From assembly GCF_002270355.1 (NCBI RefSeq), contig NZ_NJFZ01000017.1, forward strand, positions 1-64,000: a stretch of DNA of 64,000 nt, read 5' to 3'. Position 1 is the first letter of the stretch. The number at the start of each line of letters is the position of its first letter. The notes under the pieces were generated by a model. That model was not told the origin of the DNA, ran no database searches, and saw only the letters and a program-made list of their open reading frames with translations. Source of the stretch: Flectobacillus sp. BAB-3569. GTDB lineage: Bacteria > Bacteroidota > Bacteroidia > Cytophagales > Spirosomataceae. This document shows positions 1 through 8,028 of the stretch, one piece after another. A program made the position numbers and the translations under genes.

Positions 1-1
1 T

Positions 2-421
2 GAAGACATTAACTTGTCGTTAGTAATAGTGAGAGATACCAAAAACTATCAGTCACCACTCTATTTATTAACCTCATTGCCTGTAGAATCAGCTAAGGAT
101 GCTTGGGAAATATGTCATAGCTACATGCACCGATGGAATATCGAACAGGCGTTTAGATTCGCCAAAACTGAGCTAGCTATTGAATCTCCTAGGTTATGGT
201 TCTTCGAAAATACCCTCAAACTATTAGCCATCGTCTCACTTATTTACGACTTCTTGATGAAACTCATCAGGAATTGGCCATCTATTATCAAGATAATCAT
301 CAATCAATTTGCTCATAGAACAGGAAATCGGTGCCAAAATGCTTTGACACCGATTTATCGATTGAGAACGGCCATCCAAAACATGCTATGGTGCTACTTC
401 GCACAACAAAATTCGGGATGA
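2..421 (+). CDS. IS4-family transposase, C-terminal part (cut by window edge)
   Basis: The reading frame is open to the left edge, so only the end of the protein is visible. It carries the IS4-family signature Y-(2)-R-(3)-E-(6)-K as YMHRWNIEQAFRFAK, which places the catalytic glutamate of a DDE transposase here. The tail NTLKLLAIVSLIYDFL is typical of the helix after that motif. The gene points towards the sugar-catabolism genes, which run in the opposite direction and end about 130 bases further on. I could not identify the inverted repeat that should end the element. Confidence 0.85.
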   Translation, partial: EDINLSLVIVRDTKNYQSPLYLLTSLPVESAKDAWEICHSYMHRWNIEQAFRFAKTELAIESPRLWFFENTLKLLAIVSLIYDFLMKLIRNWPSIIKIIINQFAHRTGNRCQNALTPIYRLRTAIQNMLWCYFAQQNSG

Positions 422-548
422 CTCATGTTTCTTTCTTCTATGGCTATAGACAAGTTAAGAATTAATGCAAAACTAATTTTAGATATTTATGAAAATGAAA
501 TATTGATAACTAAAATTTACATTCACAACTCATTAATTCAGCATTAAG
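422..548. other. Gap between transposase and sugar operon
   Basis: AT-rich spacer with convergent gene ends. It should hold the right end of the insertion sequence, but the matching left end lies outside the window. No gene or clear hairpin is seen. Confidence 0.4.
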
Positions 549-1331
549 CTATATCAAAGCTCTATCCAAATGAACATATCCTCCATCCACGTGGATGAGT
601 TGTCCAGTCGTATGACTTGAGCGTTTTGATAATAAAAATGCTACCATGTCCGCAATTTCTTGCGAACTTGTCATTCTTTTTCCTAATGGAATTTTATCAG
701 TAATTTTTGATAAAGTTTCTTCTGGATTTGGCAATGATTTGATCCATCTGTCATACAATGGCGTATAACACTCTGCCACCACCAAAGCATTGACACGGAT
801 ACCAAATGGCAATAACTCTACCGCCCATTCACGAGTCAAAGCATTACGCCCACCGTTAGAAGCTGCATAAGCTGAAGTTCCTCCCTGACCAGTTTCGGCA
901 GTTTTTGAAGTGACATTAACGATAGACCCTTTTGATTCCTTCAAATATGGCAACGCATGATGTGCCATCAAGTAATAGTGAATCAAGTTGGAATGTAATG
1001 ACTTGATAAAGCGCTCATAATTACCACTTTCCAAGCCAACACCATCATTTACACCAGCATTATTTACTAATCCGTCGATACGACCAAAAGTAGTAGCAAT
1101 TTCCTTAATCGCTTTCTCACACTCGGTAGGCTCGCTCAATTCGGCTACAAATGACCATGCCTGACCACCAGCAGCTTGAATCGCCTCTACTGTACGGAGG
1201 TTATCTTGCTCGTTGCGACCTACAATCGCTACAAAAGCTCCCTCAGCAGCCAAAGACGTTGAGATGCCTTCGCCTATACCTTTTGCACCACCAGTTACAA
1301 TGATGACTTTTTCTTTAAGTCCTAAGTTCAT
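549..1331 (-). CDS. SDR family sugar dehydrogenase (L-fucose dehydrogenase-like), atypical YxxxN active site
   Basis: A 260-residue short-chain dehydrogenase. The NAD(P)-binding motif TGGAKGIG is at residues 13-20, NNAG at 90-93 and a catalytic serine near 142. The catalytic Tyr is Tyr155, but the usual YxxxK is YAASN, so Asn159 replaces the lysine. In context it most likely oxidises L-fucose (or L-rhamnose) to the lactone, the first step of the oxidative pathway. It is 8 bases downstream of the lactonase gene, so the two are co-transcribed. Neighbours supply lactonase, dehydratase, second dehydrogenase and diketo-acid hydrolase. The exact sugar cannot be read from the sequence, and the missing lysine leaves some doubt about activity. 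Confidence 0.8.
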   Translation of the reverse strand: MNLGLKEKVIIVTGGAKGIGEGISTSLAAEGAFVAIVGRNEQDNLRTVEAIQAAGGQAWSFVAELSEPTECEKAIKEIATTFGRIDGLVNNAGVNDGVGLESGNYERFIKSLHSNLIHYYLMAHHALPYLKESKGSIVNVTSKTAETGQGGTSAYAASNGGRNALTREWAVELLPFGIRVNALVVAECYTPLYDRWIKSLPNPEETLSKITDKIPLGKRMTSSQEIADMVAFLLSKRSSHTTGQLIHVDGGYVHLDRALI

Positions 1332-1339
1332 TTGGAAAT

Positions 1340-2167
1340 TTAGAGATTATAGAATTTTTGAGCCGTACCACCCATAATTTTCTTCTGCTCTAATGGAGTC
1401 AAATTACCAATAAAATCTGTTACAATGCCCAATACTTCTTCGTATTGACCTGCAACTAAACATACTGGCCAATCCGAGCCGAACATAAGGCGTTCGGGTC
1501 CAAAAGCTTTGAGTACGGTTTCTAAATACACTTTAAAATCAGCAGGTTTCCAACTCTCCCATTCACCTTCGGTAATGATTCCTGAAAGTTTACAGTACAC
1601 ATTTTGGTGTAAAGCCAACTTTTTGATTTCGGTTTGCCATGTTCCATACTCACCACTTTTAATATCTGGTTTGGCGATATGGTCCAGTACAAATTTTTGT
1701 TCAGGAAATAACTTTACAAAACGAATAGCTTGATCGAGTTGGTAATGATAAATCAGAATATCGTAGGTAAAATCATACGCACCAAGCTCGGTGATTCCTG
1801 CCTTAAATTTAGGGCGAAGCATAAATTCAGGATCAGTCTCACCTTGAACCACATGACGAAAACCTTTTACGATTTTAAATTCTGAATAATATTCCAAGCG
1901 GTCGTACACATCATCGGCCATCAAATCTACCCAACCGACTACACCTTTGATAAAATCATTTTTTGAAGCAAGCTCAATCAAAAAATCGGTTTCAGCCTCA
2001 GATTGGTCAGCTTGCACAGCCACACAGCCATCGATACCGTTTTGTTGAAGGATTGGAGCTAAATCTTCTGGAAGAAAATCCTTACGAATCTTCTTCATTT
2101 CATCATTTATCCATTCGTGTTTAGAAGGGTCGTATTGCCAAAAATGTTGATGCGAATCAATTTTCAT
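1340..2167 (-). CDS. Amidohydrolase family 2 lactonase (L-fuconolactonase-like)
   Basis: A 275-residue amidohydrolase-2 / TIM-barrel metal hydrolase. The metal-binding start HQHFW, the central LDHIAKP and the C-terminal FGSDWPV are all present, as in L-fuconolactonases and related sugar lactonases. It should open the lactone made by the neighbouring dehydrogenase to L-fuconate (or L-rhamnonate). No signal peptide, so cytoplasmic. It heads the last two-gene block of the operon, 8 bases before the dehydrogenase gene, and follows a 379-base gap. A related cyclic ester is possible as substrate. Confidence 0.82.
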   Translation of the reverse strand: MKIDSHQHFWQYDPSKHEWINDEMKKIRKDFLPEDLAPILQQNGIDGCVAVQADQSEAETDFLIELASKNDFIKGVVGWVDLMADDVYDRLEYYSEFKIVKGFRHVVQGETDPEFMLRPKFKAGITELGAYDFTYDILIYHYQLDQAIRFVKLFPEQKFVLDHIAKPDIKSGEYGTWQTEIKKLALHQNVYCKLSGIITEGEWESWKPADFKVYLETVLKAFGPERLMFGSDWPVCLVAGQYEEVLGIVTDFIGNLTPLEQKKIMGGTAQKFYNL

Positions 2168-2546
2168 AATGTTGTTAGCTAATTGAAGGATGATTATAGT
2201 TCATTTTCACTAAAAGATTTCCTAGTTATTCTAAGAGACCATATTTTGTTTTGAAATGTTTCGAGAAGTAAGCTGAAGTTATTTGTTAATAGTATATCTG
2301 TTACTGGAATAACCTCACAATCAGAGGTGTATTATCATTTTTTATTACAGATATACTATTAATTTTGTTTGCAATTGGCATTAGGCTGAAAATATCTATT
2401 GCCTAATACCTAAGGCTAATAGCCTAAAGCCTTTTCTAAAGAAACATTTCAAAACTCAATATACAAGCGTATGTGAATTTGGACAAACCTTTTAGCGAAA
2501 TACCATCGCCTACTCGGTCAAAGCCTTCAATTATACTCTAAGCAGA
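2168..2546. other. Intergenic gap inside the sugar cluster, with partial dispersed repeat
   Basis: 379 bases with no gene. Positions about 2378-2435 contain a shortened copy of the TTAGGC / TAGCCTAAAGCC-rich repeat found elsewhere in the window. A near-palindrome AGTATATCTGTTA / TACAGATATACTA lies at about 2290-2360. The gap may separate two transcription units. Confidence 0.45.
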
Positions 2547-3404
2547 TTAATTTCTAGACCAGTTTTTAGCAACTTGTTTTGAAGAACCTAAGTTTTCGAT
2601 ACCTAGTTCTACCACGTCGCCTTCTTTCAAGTAAATTGGTGGGTTGAAGCCCAAACCAACACCTGGAGGTGTTCCTGTTGAAATAATATCACCTGGCAAT
2701 AAGGTCATAAATTGACTTAAATAAGAAACTAAAGTTGGGATTTTGAAAATCAATTGGTCGGTGTTACTGTTTTGGAAAGTCTTTCCATTCACCGTCAACC
2801 ACATTTTCAAATTATTGATATCCTCAATTTCGTCTTGCGTTGCAAGGAATGGTCCCATTGGTGCGAAAGTATCACATCCTTTACCTTTAGACCAGTTACC
2901 TCCTCTTTCGATTTGAAATTCTCTTTCAGAAACATCGTTGTGTAAGCAATATCCTGCTACATAATCTAATGCCTCTGATTCGTCAACATATTGTGCTTTT
3001 TTACCAATGACAAAGGCCAATTCAACTTCCCAGTCAGTCTTTACTGAATTGCGAGGAATAATAATATCGTCGTTCGGACCAGAAAGCGCTGTCGTTGATT
3101 TGAAGAAAATAATTGGTTCTTGAGGAATGGCAGCACCAGTTTCACGAGCATGATCCGCAAAGTTCAAACCAATACAAACGATTTTTGAAGGACGAGCCAC
3201 ACATGAACCCAAACGTACATCTTCAGCAACTTCTGCCAAAGTACCTTGATTAGACTCTAACCAAGCTGCCAAGCGAGTTAGACCATCATTTTCAAAAAAC
3301 TGTTCGTTATAATCTTCTCCAAAACCAGAAGCATCATAACGTTTTCCTTCGATAATTACGCCTGGTTTTTCTTTACCAAATTCACCAAATCTTATTAGTT
3401 TCAT
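2547..3404 (-). CDS. Fumarylacetoacetate hydrolase family protein (2,4-diketo-3-deoxy-L-fuconate hydrolase-like)
   Basis: A 285-residue FAH-fold hydrolase. VCIGLNFADHARE, FFKSTTALSGPND, TDWEVELAFVIG (metal-binding Glu) and STGTPPGVGLG are the family landmarks. In the oxidative 6-deoxy sugar pathway this type of enzyme cleaves the 2,4-diketo acid to pyruvate and lactate, which fits the neighbouring dehydrogenases, lactonase and dehydratase. Cytoplasmic. FAH proteins also act as ureidoglycolate lyase or on homoprotocatechuate products, but nothing here supports those roles. Confidence 0.82.
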   Translation of the reverse strand: MKLIRFGEFGKEKPGVIIEGKRYDASGFGEDYNEQFFENDGLTRLAAWLESNQGTLAEVAEDVRLGSCVARPSKIVCIGLNFADHARETGAAIPQEPIIFFKSTTALSGPNDDIIIPRNSVKTDWEVELAFVIGKKAQYVDESEALDYVAGYCLHNDVSEREFQIERGGNWSKGKGCDTFAPMGPFLATQDEIEDINNLKMWLTVNGKTFQNSNTDQLIFKIPTLVSYLSQFMTLLPGDIISTGTPPGVGLGFNPPIYLKEGDVVELGIENLGSSKQVAKNWSRN

Positions 3405-3457
3405 GATTTTACTTTTTCAACTAATCATTAGTTGAAATATTTAATTAAAAGTTTTGA

Positions 3458-4126
3458 TTACAATTTTAACAATTCAGCTAGCATAAGTTCAGCTACTGTA
3501 TTGTTGCCAAGATCGTTCAAGTGAACTCTATCAGTAGTTAGAATTCCTGAATCCTTGTTAGTAGCGTTATTGGCCAAGTCATAGGCTAAAAATGCTTTTC
3601 TTAAGTCAACCAAGGGTAAGCTATTTTTTTCAGCCAGTTTGCGAATAAGGTTTGAATAATGATTCATATCGCCATCTTGTGGGTTACTAAAATCATTTTT
3701 CTCTCCAATAACCGCAGGTGTACACAATACCACTTTAGCACCGCTTGCCTTAATCTTGTCGATAAGTGCTTGATAAAATCTTACGAATTTATCTGGATCC
3801 GTACCAGTCCCTGAGGTGGTTTTATGCCAAACATCGTTTACTCCAACATAGATAAAAACGGCATCGGGCTTTTTTTCTAAAACGTCGGATTCGAGTCTCA
3901 GATATAAATCGTATACTTTGTTTCCTCCAATCCCTGCTCCAATTAATTCATATTTTGAACCAAGGTTTTTACCAGTTAATAATTCACCAATACGAGTGAT
4001 GTAACCGTTGGGTTTCACACCAGCTTGTGTGATAGAGTCGCCAAAGAAAATAACTTTTTTAGGTTTGTCAGCAACAAAAGAGGCTAAAGCTAATACCGTA
4101 AGAAGGGCAAAAATTGTTTTACGCAT
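3458..4126 (-). CDS. Secreted SGNH/GDSL-type hydrolase (esterase-like)
   Basis: A 222-residue protein with an N-terminal signal peptide (MRKTIFALLTVLALASFVA). The SGNH blocks are all present: GDSIT near residues 29-33 (nucleophilic Ser), the Gly of block II in AGIGGN, GVNDVW (block III Asn) and DRVHLND near the end (Asp/His pair). It is probably a periplasmic or surface carbohydrate esterase. It lies 53 bases before the FAH gene and 100 after the second SDR, inside the deoxy-sugar operon, so it may remove acyl groups from the sugar source. The substrate is unknown. Confidence 0.8.
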   Translation of the reverse strand: MRKTIFALLTVLALASFVADKPKKVIFFGDSITQAGVKPNGYITRIGELLTGKNLGSKYELIGAGIGGNKVYDLYLRLESDVLEKKPDAVFIYVGVNDVWHKTTSGTGTDPDKFVRFYQALIDKIKASGAKVVLCTPAVIGEKNDFSNPQDGDMNHYSNLIRKLAEKNSLPLVDLRKAFLAYDLANNATNKDSGILTTDRVHLNDLGNNTVAELMLAELLKL

Positions 4127-4226
4127 CTGTTTTGAGATAATTAATGAATAATTGATTTATAGTGTTGGGTGAAAATACTCACGCCATTTAATTACTCTTA
4201 TCCTTTCTTGACAGGAAAACAAACTC

Positions 4227-4991
4227 TTAGTTGTTCAAACGGATAAATCCACCATCAATTGGGTAGTCTGTACCAGTGATAAATGATGCTTCATCAGAGC
4301 ATAAATACAAGGCAAGCGCAGCTACTTCCTCAGGTTTTGCCATACGACCAATAGGCTGAGTGGCAGAAAGTTTCTCGAACATTTCCTCCTCACGACCCGG
4401 ATAATTTTTTGCAATAAAACCATCCACAAATGGCGTATGTACACGCGCTGGCGAAATACAGTTACAACGAATATTATTTTTGATATAATCTTTCGCCACC
4501 GAAAGTGTCATGGTTAATACCGCACCTTTTGACATAGAATAAGCAAAACGATCTGGTAAACCAATAGATGATGCGATAGAAGCCATGTTTAAAATTACAC
4601 CGCCTCCATTAGCTTTCATAACTGGAACAACCGCATAAAGTGTATTGTAAACACCCTTTACATTTACGTTGTAAACTCTTTCAAAGGCATCAGCATCGCA
4701 GTTTTCCAACGAACCCACGTGAGCAATACCAGCGTTGTTGACCAATACATCTACTTTTCCGATGCTGTTAATCACTTCGCTAACTTGAGCTTGATTACTT
4801 ACGTCACACGCATGAACTTGCGCTTGTCCGCCAGCCTCAATTATTTCAGACACTGACGATTCTCCAGCAGAAGCATTCAGTTCTAAGATATGAACTGTGG
4901 CACCTTGCTTTCCAAATAATACTGAGATAGCCTTACCAATACCGCTACCTCCACCTGTGACTACTGCTACTTTTCCTGATAAACTAAACAT
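4227..4991 (-). CDS. SDR family oxidoreductase (2-keto-3-deoxy-L-fuconate dehydrogenase-like)
   Basis: A 254-residue classical SDR. I chose the ATG at 4991, giving MFSLSGKVAVVTGGGSGIG, over an in-frame TTG 36 bases upstream, because the beta-alpha-beta start fits the family exactly. TGGGSGIG binds NAD(P); NNAG and YSMSK (catalytic Tyr and Lys) are intact, unlike the other SDR in this cluster. It should oxidise the 2-keto-3-deoxy acid produced by the UxaA-type dehydratase to the 2,4-diketo acid that the FAH enzyme splits. Assignment of the step is by context. Confidence 0.8.
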   Translation of the reverse strand: MFSLSGKVAVVTGGGSGIGKAISVLFGKQGATVHILELNASAGESSVSEIIEAGGQAQVHACDVSNQAQVSEVINSIGKVDVLVNNAGIAHVGSLENCDADAFERVYNVNVKGVYNTLYAVVPVMKANGGGVILNMASIASSIGLPDRFAYSMSKGAVLTMTLSVAKDYIKNNIRCNCISPARVHTPFVDGFIAKNYPGREEEMFEKLSATQPIGRMAKPEEVAALALYLCSDEASFITGTDYPIDGGFIRLNN

Positions 4992-5049
4992 AAGATGTAT
5001 ATTTATTTGGCTGTTTGAAATCGCCAATGGATTGTTTTATTTTTAAAGA

Positions 5050-5158
5050 TTGCTTTAGGCAATAAGCTATATGCATTAGGCAAATAAGCTTCCTTAAGTT
5101 TATGTTTTTTTGCCAAAAGCCATAGCCCAAACTTGAATTTCATTTTGCCCACCTACTT
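5050..5158. repeat. Dispersed intergenic repeat, family A
   Basis: Shares with the other family-A copies the end AACTTGAATTTCATTTTGCCC, the AGCCATAGCCC core and the TTAGGCAAA stretch, here in reverse orientation relative to the copies at 39.0 and 63.2 kb. It lies between the SDR and UxaA genes of one operon. Confidence 0.6.
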
Positions 5159-5209
5159 ATTCTGAGATATTTCCGAAATCCAAAATCTGAAATAATTAAT
5201 CAATAAGAC

Positions 5210-6868
5210 TTAAAGGCTTACCCCTCTTCTCCAGAACATAAAATCATCTTGTCCTAGCTCCATTGCTTTGGTTTGGTACTCACCAGAAGCCAAGCCGATA
5301 ATATATTCTAAAACCATCTCGCCCATTTCTTCTACTGATTTTTCTCCTTCGATAATTGGTCCGCAGTCAATATCTATGATTTCTGGTAATTTTTGAGCCA
5401 ATTTTGTATTCGTCGAAAGCTTTACCATAGGACAAATTGGGTTACCTGTTGGCGTACCCAAACCTGTAGTAAACAATTGAATCGTAGCACCAGCACCAGC
5501 CATTCCTGAGGTCGCCAATACATCGTTACCCGGTGTACAAACCAAATTCAAGCCTGCTTTTTTCGAGTATTGACCATATCCCAAAGCATCTACTACAGGT
5601 GATGAACCCGCTTTCTTGGCAGCCCCCGCCGACTTGATTGCATCGGTAATCAAGCCATCTTTAATATTTCCAGGGGAAGGGTTCATATCAAAACCTGCAC
5701 CAACGGCCTCGGCACGACGGGCATATTCCTTCATCAAATACCCAAAATTATCGGCCACTTCCGCAGTTACCGCACGGTTTTGCAATTCTTGTTCAACTCC
5801 ACACAATTCAGGAAACTCCGCAATCATCACATTGGCTCCAAGGGCTACCAACAAATCTGCAGTATGACCAATAGCAGGATTGGCAGAAATACCTGAAAAA
5901 CCATCCGAACCACCACATTTTACACCAACTCTCAACTTGCTCAAAGGGGCGGGCTTTCTTTCGATTTCATTGATTTGAATCATGCCTACAAATGTTTGAC
6001 GAATAGCCTCCGCCAACATTTGTGACTCACCCGAACCTAAATCTTGTTGTTGTTCGAGGATATATAGTGGTTTTTCGAAATTTGGAGAAATTTTATGGAT
6101 AGCCTCTTGTAAAATACTCACTTGAGAGTGTTGGCATCCTAAGCTTAGCACGGTAATACCCGCTACATTGGGATTGACACAATAGCCCGCAAGAAGGTTA
6201 CAAAGGTTTTCTGAATCTTCACGATTTTCGCCACAACCACTTTCATGCGTTAAGAACTTAATACCATCAACGTTCTTGAATACACGATTCTGACGATAGT
6301 CGGATTTCTTTTGTTGGAAAGTAAAAGTTTTCAATGAATCGATGTCGGCACCAGACTGATACGCATCTAATAAGGTACTAACTTGATCGAGGTACAAATC
6401 TGGTTGTGCATATCCTAAAGCCTTCAAAAACGCTTGCTTCATGATATTTACATTACGATTTTCACAAAAAACTAAAGGAATCACTAACCAATAATTTTGC
6501 GTACCTACCTGACCATCAGCACGATGATACCCCATAAAAGTACGATTTTGCCATGCAGAAACATCAGGTGCTTGCCAAGTGTAGTCCTTCAATTTTCCTT
6601 GAAAAGGCTCTGAAGCATGTTTTAAGTTAAAAGTATGAATCAGCCCTCCAGCAGGAATAGGCATTTGTGCTTTTCCCACTAAAACACCATACATGGTAAC
6701 CTCTTCACCTTGTTTTAAATCATCGATAGTAAACTTATGTTTGGCAGCGATATCATCTTGTAAAATGATTGTTTTTCCTTTAAAAACAACCTCTTCGCCC
6801 TTTTTCAAATCACATAGAGCCACCAACACATTGTCAGTTGGATTTATTTGTAAAAATGTTCTTTTCAC
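5210..6868 (-). CDS. UxaA-family sugar-acid dehydratase (L-fuconate/altronate dehydratase-like)
   Basis: A 552-residue UxaA-type dehydratase. Residues about 1-95 form the small SAF-like N-terminal domain and the rest the UxaA catalytic domain, with conserved GCGENRED, GCQHSQ, KCGGSDGFSGISANPA and TGLGTPTGNPICP segments. The start is a GTG, giving MKRTFLQINP. It should dehydrate L-fuconate (or L-rhamnonate) to the 2-keto-3-deoxy acid. Other oxidative fucose pathways use an enolase-superfamily dehydratase; UxaA-type replacements are known next to fucose dehydrogenases, for example in Campylobacter. It is the first gene of the cluster, so the main promoter should lie upstream of 6868, though I see no clear TAnnTTTG box. 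Confidence 0.85.
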   Translation of the reverse strand: MKRTFLQINPTDNVLVALCDLKKGEEVVFKGKTIILQDDIAAKHKFTIDDLKQGEEVTMYGVLVGKAQMPIPAGGLIHTFNLKHASEPFQGKLKDYTWQAPDVSAWQNRTFMGYHRADGQVGTQNYWLVIPLVFCENRNVNIMKQAFLKALGYAQPDLYLDQVSTLLDAYQSGADIDSLKTFTFQQKKSDYRQNRVFKNVDGIKFLTHESGCGENREDSENLCNLLAGYCVNPNVAGITVLSLGCQHSQVSILQEAIHKISPNFEKPLYILEQQQDLGSGESQMLAEAIRQTFVGMIQINEIERKPAPLSKLRVGVKCGGSDGFSGISANPAIGHTADLLVALGANVMIAEFPELCGVEQELQNRAVTAEVADNFGYLMKEYARRAEAVGAGFDMNPSPGNIKDGLITDAIKSAGAAKKAGSSPVVDALGYGQYSKKAGLNLVCTPGNDVLATSGMAGAGATIQLFTTGLGTPTGNPICPMVKLSTNTKLAQKLPEIIDIDCGPIIEGEKSVEEMGEMVLEYIIGLASGEYQTKAMELGQDDFMFWRRGVSL

Positions 6869-6980
6869 AGTGTATCTTTCTTTTGTTATCTGCTAGAAGA
6901 AGGGACAAGTTTGAAAAAATACTCTTTCAGCTTTTCAAAATTTGCAAAAAAATCCTCCGAAAATTCCTGTATTAATAAAA

Positions 6981-7006
6981 AAGAGGAACTCTGATGAATT
7001 CCTCTT
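6981..7006 (-). terminator. Hairpin terminator after the outer-membrane gene
   Basis: Perfect 8-bp stem AAGAGGAA / TTCCTCTT with a 10-base loop. On the minus strand it is followed by a run of T, placed just after the end of the gene at 7050-7592. Confidence 0.7.
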
Positions 7007-7049
7007 AAAAATTGCTTTATCCGAATGTGTTTGTGGAATTTATTATATT

Positions 7050-7592
7050 TTAGTACATACCACCGCCGATGGTAATGGCAGCTTTTAGACCTAGGTATGA
7101 CATATTTTTAGGGGCTAAATTGTATTCGGCAGCCAAACGGAAATGGCTCAATTGAACCCCCACGCGAGGAACTAATCCAAAGCCTGAACCACCTGCTGCC
7201 TCAACAGGAGTCGTCCCAGTGTTATATATCGCGGCTGTAGCTCCAGAAAAAAGACCTACCCCAAGACCGCCGAAAAATCTACTTTTGCCTTCACCAAGGT
7301 AATAATCGCCCGTCAAGATATAAGAGCCAACTGCACCGATAGAAGAAGATGTTTCTGTTCCAGCTCCGAATAGGGCTGCCTCTAATTTTAATCCTGCAAC
7401 AAAGTTATCGTTTATGGCATAGGCTGGTTCAATGGAAATACCTGCACCTGCACCGTAACCTTTAGTATAATTTGGAATCACATAGGTGAATGGAGAAATA
7501 TGAACTCTGAATGGTACATAAGATTCTGATTGTGCATTTGAAGAAAATGCGAAGCTAATAGCAATAGCTAGTGTTAATAAAATTTTGTTCAT
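7050..7592 (-). CDS. Small outer-membrane beta-barrel protein
   Basis: A 180-residue protein with a clear signal peptide (MNKILLTLAIAISFAFSSNAQ). The mature part alternates glycine/aromatic-rich strands (for example FFGGLGVGLFSG, GFGLVPRVGVQL) and ends in an aromatic residue, as in 8-stranded outer-membrane barrels (OmpA/OmpW or PF13505-like). It is transcribed alone, with its own terminator. No specific function can be assigned. Confidence 0.75.
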   Translation of the reverse strand: MNKILLTLAIAISFAFSSNAQSESYVPFRVHISPFTYVIPNYTKGYGAGAGISIEPAYAINDNFVAGLKLEAALFGAGTETSSSIGAVGSYILTGDYYLGEGKSRFFGGLGVGLFSGATAAIYNTGTTPVEAAGGSGFGLVPRVGVQLSHFRLAAEYNLAPKNMSYLGLKAAITIGGGMY

Positions 7593-7765
7593 GAACTTTT
7601 GTAGATGATTAATAAATTTTGATAAAGCAATTATTCAATAATCTACAAATTTAGCTTATTTACACTAATAATCTTCGATAAAATACAATTTTATATACTT
7701 ATTAGCATAAAAGTAAATATTTTTAGAATCAACTTAATATAGAATAATATTGATTATATGAGACT

Positions 7766-7938
7766 GTAAAATAAGATTTAAGTTATATGCTTAGGCACTA
7801 GGTGGCAGGCATTAGGCAAAGAGTTTTAATGTGTTTTTTAGTAACTACAGCCATGCTTTTTTCCAAAACCCACAGCCGAAGGCCGTTACCTGAAAGCCCC
7901 AAACATAAACTTGAATTTTATTTTGCCCACTAACTTCG
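7766..7938. repeat. Dispersed intergenic repeat, family A
   Basis: Long copy, reverse orientation. It contains TTAGGCAAAGAGTTTTAATG, a CATGCTTTTTTCC segment, AGCCGAAGGCCGTTACCTGA and the end AAACTTGAATTTTATTTTGCC. Read on the minus strand it aligns along its whole length with the copies at 39.0 and 63.2 kb. The rest of the 7593-8028 gap shows no gene. Confidence 0.7.
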
Positions 7939-7979
7939 AATGCATTAAAAAACTAGTAACGACCTCTTGGAATAGTTAA

Positions 7980-8006
7980 ACCCAGAGAAGTTGTAGAACT
8001 CTGGGT
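7980..8006. terminator. Hairpin at the end of the large T9SS repeat-protein gene
   Basis: Perfect 8-bp stem ACCCAGAG / CTCTGGGT with an 11-base loop, 22 bases past the stop of the minus-strand gene. The T-rich tail is stronger on the plus strand, so direction is not certain. Confidence 0.55.
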
Positions 8007-8028
8007 GTTTTCTTTCCTGAAAATAACA

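Noticed and set aside
1509-1733. Plus-strand ORF inside the lactonase gene
   Set aside because: Shadow of the real gene on the other strand; no protein-like features.
5616-5867. Plus-strand ORF inside the UxaA gene
   Set aside because: Shadow frame; the dehydratase motifs are on the minus strand.
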